From Lepas anatifera (lineage: Eukaryota > Arthropoda > Thecostraca > Lepadidae), in assembly GCA_034440635.1 (NCBI GenBank), contig JAOTON010000765.1, positions 124,001 to 188,000 of the forward strand: a stretch of DNA of 64,000 nt. The letters run 5' to 3'. Below are positions 58,825 through 64,000 of this stretch, in pieces. The stretch's first letter is position 1, and every line of letters starts with the position of its first letter. Both the position numbers and the translations under genes were made by a program. The notes beneath the pieces are model-generated. The model was not told the origin of the DNA, ran no database searches, and saw only the letters and a program-made list of their open reading frames with translations.

Positions 58825-59228
58825 CACGCGCATTGACGGGGCTCTGAGCCACCTTCGCTTTGACGGGGGCGGGTACCCTCCCTCCTAAAATCTCGAGAAC
58901 CACACATTATGTAGTGAAAAAGTGGTAAACGGCGTTTGGTAGCCCATACGCTTCTCCATCGAAATATTTTAACCATTTTGTCAGATCACTTCAATCGGAT
59001 GAGTTCACTTTGTTCCGACTTATGCTATCTTAAACTTTTTTTAAGGTCAGGTCACTTGACCTGTACTGGTTACCTGACCTGAGATGACCTAACCTTAAAA
59101 TTTGACAAAAGTTGTAAAAATGATGAGAGAAGGTATGCCAAGTACGGCGACGCTACGCGCCGCCGTTTTTATATTCTATCCGAAAAACCAGACGGGGGGC
59201 GGGTACCCTCCTCCCGTCAATGCGCGTG
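58825..59228. mobile_element. TTAA MITE, family B copy 2, internally deleted
   Basis: The termini CACGCGCATTGACGGGG are inverted repeats matching 14128-14960. TTAA lies at 59229-59232 on the right; the left flank reads taaa, so one side has mutated. At 404 bp it lacks about half of copy 1. Confidence 0.75.
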
Positions 59229-59622
59229 TTAAAACGATTAATTAATCTCGAGACACATTAATTTAGGGACTAACACATTTAATCTCAAAGAGCCACCCTT
59301 GCTTTTTTATTGGGTCAGTTTCTGGTTCCTGGTCTGCACCAAAACCGGTAAGGCTTCAAGAATGACCTTCAGCAAAGGACACAAAAGACATTTTGGAATG
59401 GCAAACAGCGTGTCCCGGTGGTGAGAAAACAGGGGAACTGGTCTCCAACAGAGGTAAATCCGACAGACTGAGAACCATTGGAGGGAGCTGGAGACAAGCC
59501 GGTCCCAGTTTGGTACGCCGGTCAGATTAGAAAAAATGTTTGGGGCTAATATTTCCCTTCCCTCAACTACCCGGACGGAGGGATAACCAGAAGAAAATGT
59601 CCTTAGAATAGCTACTTCATCC

Positions 59623-59866
59623 CATAGGAGGATCCAGGAGGGCAAAAGAGGGCACGTGTCCCCCTCTCTTATCAACTCTCGGTGAAACCTAAAATGTCGC
59701 GTTCCATCCCCTCCCCCAAAATGCACAAATCGGCGCACACCGATAGGATTTAGCGTCCATCTGATAGGTTTTTCCGGTCAAAATTGGCGCCCCCCGGTCT
59801 GGATGGTGCCCTCCCTGGAGGTTACCCCCCCTCCTCCCCCGATCGGAAATTATGGATCTGACTATG
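59623..59866. mobile_element. MITE of the 'CATAGGCGGATCCAGG' family, 244 bp
   Basis: A perfect 8-bp target duplication, cttcatcc, lies at 59615-59622 and 59867-59874. The left terminus is CATAGGAGGATCCAGG and the reversed right terminus is CATAGTCAGATCC. This is the best evidence that the family is hAT-type. Confidence 0.85.
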
Positions 59867-59931
59867 CTTCATCCATTAGTACGCATGAACAATCAAGAAG
59901 AAAACCAGAAAAAAATTGTTTTTTACAGTAA

Positions 59932-60010
59932 AAACTTCCACTACCTAGATTCGAACTTGTATTACCCGTGTGAGAGTCGGGGATGGAGGCCACTATACCA
60001 GCCCCGCTGC
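59932..60010 (-). repeat. tRNA-derived sequence (Glu-CTC-like), possibly a SINE head
   Basis: Read on the minus strand, an A-box-like TGGTATAGTGG (59991-60001) is followed by an anticodon-arm-like CCCGA-CTCTCAC-ACGGG (loop anticodon CTC) and a B-box GTTCGAATC (59947-59955), in the right order and spacing. The acceptor and T stems do not pair well, so it is a decayed tRNA or SINE promoter region, not a working tRNA gene. Confidence 0.45.
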
Positions 60011-60374
60011 ACGACATCTGGCCGAGTTTAAAACTTCCCTGATTAGTTTTCTCAAGCTGAATGTTTTGGACAAACTAATGTAATTCTTGCATTTTTGGGA
60101 CTTAATAAAAATAAATTGATTAATGATACATCATAAAAACATTTTTACGGCAAAAAAAATCATTTCTAGAACTTAAAACTTTGATTGATAGAATAGAGTT
60201 GAAGAGCAGGTTACAACCTATTATTGATATTGTTAACAAATTTGAATAATTGTTGAGTGGCCTCCAAAAATTTAGCTGAAGATAAAGAAACAATTGACGG
60301 TACCAGAATCAGGATTTTTCAAATATTAAGAAACCACAATAAAATTTTTTGTGACAATGTCCCTTAAAGTACGT

Positions 60375-60860
60375 TGGCTTTCCCTCTGTTCAGATCCTCC
60401 TCTGAAATATCCTAGCCTTTCAGGCTTATTTTCATAATTTCTTCTGCGCATGCGCAGAGCAGTGCAGCTTCAATGACATTTTTACTTATATTTCGTGCTA
60501 TTCTTTTGTTCACAAAATTTCACAAAAATCGACCCGTAGGTTGCCGAGATAGCCTCTGTTACCATTAAATCCAGTGCGCATGCGCAGTGACCTTTTGTTG
60601 ACCTGAATACCACATTCGAAATCTGCATGGTCGATTGCCTCTCATTGATATTGTTCGGTAATTTGGTACTGAGTACAACGAAATCTTCAATCTTTCATAT
60701 GCTTATATACATACATGGTGGCTATTCAAATGGTGGTTGATACAATGGGCGGAGCTAGGGCTGAACTCCCCCCCAATGTCAGAATATCTATGGTTAAAAC
60801 AAAGACAGAAGCTGTTCCGAGTCAATGGCGGGGAAGGCTCCAGTCCCGTACCAGCCCCCA
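60375..60860. repeat. Duplicated segment copy 1 with NRF1-type palindromes
   Basis: Aligns with 62900-63345 through 'ctgaaatatcct', 'atcgacccgtaggttgccg', 'gagatagcctctgttaccatta' and 'cctctcattgatattgttcg'. TGCGCATGCGCA-type palindromes lie near 60447 and 60577. Confidence 0.75.
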
Positions 60861-60937
60861 TCCTCACTGCTCCCCCGTCCGAAATGTCTCCCATGAGCTA
60901 TCTCAGCACGCCTCTGGACCCTGCTACCGTTCCCTAG

Positions 60938-61243
60938 ATGCCTGAGGGCATCATTGCTCACTTCCTCCGATCTCTAAACACGCCTCGGCACCCTCTGCCC
61001 TCTAGTCAGGTTCCCGTCCGCCCCGACCCGCTAGCCACCCGCTGTATACACTCGGCTAGAAATCTTATGCCTTTCTTGCACGCATTTACCGGCTGCAGCC
61101 TACTACCGCAGCACAGAAGGTCCATGCAAGAAGGGCAGAATGACGTCACTACTGCTGCGGGAAAAACGGGACCGAAGTATTTTGCCCCTCAGTGGCGAAC
61201 TAGTCGTCGGGGCGTCATGAAACAAAAACGGCAGAGCTCATAA
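60938..61243 (+). pseudogene. Possible remnant of a repeat-encoded protein ('FLHAFTGC' motif)
   Basis: The frame contains PFLHAFTGC, a short motif I associate with multicopy invertebrate proteins of unknown function. Nothing else in the frame supports it, so this is a weak call. Confidence 0.2.
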
Positions 61244-61259
61244 ATTCCCATACTACAAG

Positions 61260-62100
61260 TATAGAGAGAGCCATATATCTCACTTGAGTATAAAGGCACT
61301 TTATCACGTGATGAATCTATTACAACCTATGAAAACCGCATCAAATTCAGTCTTTATCATCATATAGCTCAAAACCTATGGGAGACGCGCGGGTATGGTC
61401 AGGCAGACGGTTGTAGAACTTGAGCCGGGCTTTTTTTTGGTACCAATTTCGAGAAGAAAATTTGGAAATATATAGTCATGAATTCCCCAAAAAAATATTG
61501 TATTTTTTGCAGAAAAATATTTCCCATTAACTCAGAAACTTGAGTTTAAAATATGTTGTTGTAATGACAATACCCATCTCAACAAAGAAAACTGCGTTCA
61601 AAAATGTCCAGAATTTTGAAAGTTATACGGTTTTAAAGTTTTAGGCCATAATTGCAATGTTTTGGAAAAACGGCCAAAACTGACCTTCAAAATTATGCTT
61701 TTGGTCCAGTTTAGTGTCTATGCAGTAATGCACAGTCCATTCTGTCTGTAAAAATCCAGTTTGGAACACCTAGCAACATATCTTCAGATATTTCGAGCTT
61801 ATAACTTTGGTAATGCATTTCACTACAAGTTGGAGGTAAAAGTTTCAAAAAATCATTTTGGAAGTACAAATTTGGATTTTTTACTTTAAACTTTGAGCAA
61901 CAACTGGTAATTGATTGTGTGTAAATGTGTGTAAGTTTGAGAGCTTTAGACTAAAAATAGAAAAATAGAAAAATAAGAGTTTAGAAAAATATAATCCAAA
62001 ATTTTGGAAAAGTTTTTGCAAAATTCGAAAATCTGCAGCCGTCGGGATTTTTTATGGGTTCCTGCCTTTCATCCCTGCAAGTTTCAAGTATCTGATACCA
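61260..62100. other. AT-rich interval without a recognised gene
   Basis: No array, domain or terminal repeat was identified. Confidence 0.5.
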
Positions 62101-62273
62101 GTCCTCAGAACAGACAACAACTACTACTACCTCGGCCTGCGGCCTCGACAGGTGCCGCTCCGGCACAGGAGAAGCCGGTGACAATGTACGTTAGTCAAGC
62201 AGTTCGATTGACAGGCGAGTGTTTTCAGCAGTATGATACATATACTAACGCGATGTTGGGACTTGAGGTCTAA
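62101..62273 (+). other. Candidate terminal exon, unassigned
   Basis: After an acceptor-like 'tctgataccag' at about 62091-62101, one frame encodes NRQQLLLPRPAASTGAAPAQ and VTMYVSQAVRLTGECFQQYD before a TAA stop at 62271-62273. It looks coding in composition, but no family is recognised. Confidence 0.25.
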
Positions 62274-62499
62274 TGTTCTCATTCTGACTACATTCAGCCC
62301 CATGTGTAAGTCCATGTTTTCCTAAACTAACATGTCTCTGCACACTGCGCCACGTTTGTCGTCTGTTCTTGTCATCACATAAATAATCACACGTATAAAG
62401 TTTGGTTTGTTACGTAAAGACTGGCTATGCCCAGAAGAAAGGAGATACAATATAAAATATTATGGGTTTGCCGACAATATTTCACCTATACCTGGAGAT

Positions 62500-63345
62500 C
62501 TTCACACAATTCAGCCTATTTGTTGCCGAGTTAGCTTCGTTTATCCTAAGTCCCAGTCCGCATGCGCAGTAAAGTCTGCAGTGAATGAGAGCGAAGATAC
62601 CGTTATAATTGTCTGAAGCATGTTGGTATGTCGTTTGTTTGTCTCCTGAACTAAACTATCCCTTATAGCCTAATATTCCTTAGAATTCATACTGAGCATG
62701 CGCAGCACAATGCAATGTCATAATTCCGTGAATTGGGATTAGCAGATAGTATTCTGCTATTACTCTCAAATTTTTAGCCCAATCGGTCTATTGGCTCCCG
62801 AGATAGCCTCCCTGACCATAAGTTCTAATGCGCATGCGCACTTACCTTTGTAGTAAGCAAGGGTGTCAAAACTCTCATACTAAATTTAAGCATGTTCGCT
62901 CTCCTCTGTCCATGTCCTCTTCTGAAATATCCTCACCTTTAAGGCTTATCTTTAAGATTTCTACTGCGCATGCGCAGGGCAGTGCAGCTTCACTATGACA
63001 TTATTTGTGGTTTTCACTCCGTGTCATTTTCTTGTTCACAAAATTTCAAAAAATCGACCCGTAGGTTCCCGGGATAGCCTCTGTTACCATTAGTTCCACT
63101 GCGCATGCGCAGTGACCTTTCATTGACCTGAAGACCGGATTTAAAATCTGCATGACCGATTTCCTCTCATTGATATTGTTCGACAATATGGAATAGGAGT
63201 GCAACGAGATTTATATATTATTTACATGTCTAAATACGATAGTGGATACAAGGGGTGAGGCTAGTGGGCTTAAGTCCCCCCCCATGTGAAAATGCCTAGA
63301 GCTATAGCATGAGCAAAGGATGTTTGGAGGCAATGGCAGAGAGGC
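62500..63345. repeat. NRF1-palindrome repeat segments, copies 2 and 3
   Basis: 62900-63345 is the second copy of 60375-60860. 62640-62880 is a related unit matching 43380-43510. GCGCATGCGCA-type palindromes lie near 62831, 62963 and 63101, with partial ones near 62560 and 62696. Confidence 0.7.
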
Positions 63346-63349
63346 TGGA

Positions 63350-63618
63350 GCTAAAAGGTGAATTCAGGGTAGCGGGGGGATAAGAGGCACGTGCACCCCC
63401 CCTTTGATCGATCCTCAGCACCCCCTGAAATGGCCACGGCGCCCCTCAAACATTCGATGGCACCCCTGAAATGTCACTTCCCACTCTTTCCCCTAAGATG
63501 CAAAAATTGGCGCCCATCAGAAGGATTTTACGTGTCAAAAGTTGCGCTCTATGCTCCGGATTACACCCCTTGCCCTGCGGACGGTGCCTCCTCTATTAGT
63601 AATCCTTGATCCGCCTAT
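63350..63618. mobile_element. MITE of the 'CATAGGCGGATCCAGG' family
   Basis: The interior blocks 'ccctgaaatgtcacttccca' and 'aaattggcgcccatcagaaggatttt' and the right end TGATCCGCCTATG are clear. The left end and target octamer (ctggagct against ctcaagct) are approximate. Confidence 0.65.
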
Positions 63619-64000
63619 GCTCAAGCTCCTTAGCCCCACCACCGAACTGATATCCTGGATCCGCTAATGCTCCAACTCCTGAGGCCCATCCCCGTACTGA
63701 TGTCCTGGATCCGCCTATGCTCGAGCTCCTCAGCCCCACCCCCTTACTGATGTCCTGGATCCGCCTATGCTCGAACTCCGTAGCCCCACCTTCGTACTGT
63801 CCTGGATCCGCCTATGCTCGAGCTCCCTAGCCCCACCCCGTACTGATGTCCTGGATCTGCCTATGCTCGAGCTCCTTACCCCACCCCGTACTGATGTCCT
63901 GGATCCGCCTATGCTCGACCTCCTTAGCCCCACCTCCGTGCTGATGTCCTGGATTCTCCTATGCTCGATCGCCTTAGCCCACCCCCGTACTGATGTCCTG
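63619..64000. repeat. ~60-bp tandem array, continuing past the window
   Basis: About six units of 'ctcgagctccttagccccac' plus 'ccccgtactgatgtcctggatccgcctatg'. Each unit ends in the same CTGGATCCGCCTATG that terminates the MITE immediately to its left. Confidence 0.9.

Overview
The window is repeat-dense animal nuclear DNA. There is no operon structure, ribosome binding site or rRNA. The only genes I can reconstruct have GT-AG introns, and they belong to a DNA transposon with animal-type domains (THAP finger, SWIM finger, YqaJ nuclease, DDE transposase). The transposon mix (ISL2EU/IS4EU, hAT, TTAA-targeting MITEs, non-LTR retrotransposon tails) fits a non-vertebrate animal such as a cephalochordate, echinoderm, hemichordate, cnidarian or arthropod. 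I cannot name the species. I found no confident host gene.

Layout. 0-2.1 kb: MITE fragments and a TTAA-flanked, AGGTCA-rich element. 2.36-4.76 kb: a hAT-type insertion. 4.93-11.39 kb: a 6.5-kb hAT-type insertion whose body is GC-rich minisatellite, with a younger hAT MITE nested inside. 12.58-13.56 kb: a smaller insertion carrying the same minisatellite in inverse orientation. 13.94-26.2 kb: an old ~355-bp tandem array broken by at least six insertions, the largest a 5.36-kb satellite-carrying hAT element at 20.39-25.75 kb. About 26.66-36.75 kb: a ~10-kb ISL2EU/IS4EU transposon with two convergent spliced genes, a 652-aa SWIM+YqaJ nuclease and a THAP+DDE transposase with one frameshift. 36.85-48.3 kb: LINE tails, MITEs, a GC-rich patch, a ~265-bp tandem array and a long GA tract. 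49.32-55.35 kb: a giant foldback palindrome with ~2-kb arms of tandem repeats, interrupted by a satellite-carrying hAT element that contains a further MITE and a LINE endonuclease fragment. 55.4-64 kb: mostly unique AT-rich DNA, a LINE tail, MITEs, a tRNA-derived fragment, duplicated NRF1-palindrome segments and a 60-bp array at the edge.

How it fits together. Eleven insertions have perfect 8-bp target duplications, and several more have near-perfect ones. The nesting order can therefore be read directly: old tandem arrays and the foldback were hit by satellite-carrying hAT elements, which were then hit by small hAT MITEs. No hAT or piggyBac transposase gene is visible here, so those elements must have been mobilised in trans. 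The ISL2EU element is the only one with its own enzymes. The recurring theme, and the most unusual one, is transposon termini bounding, and in places forming the units of, minisatellite arrays.
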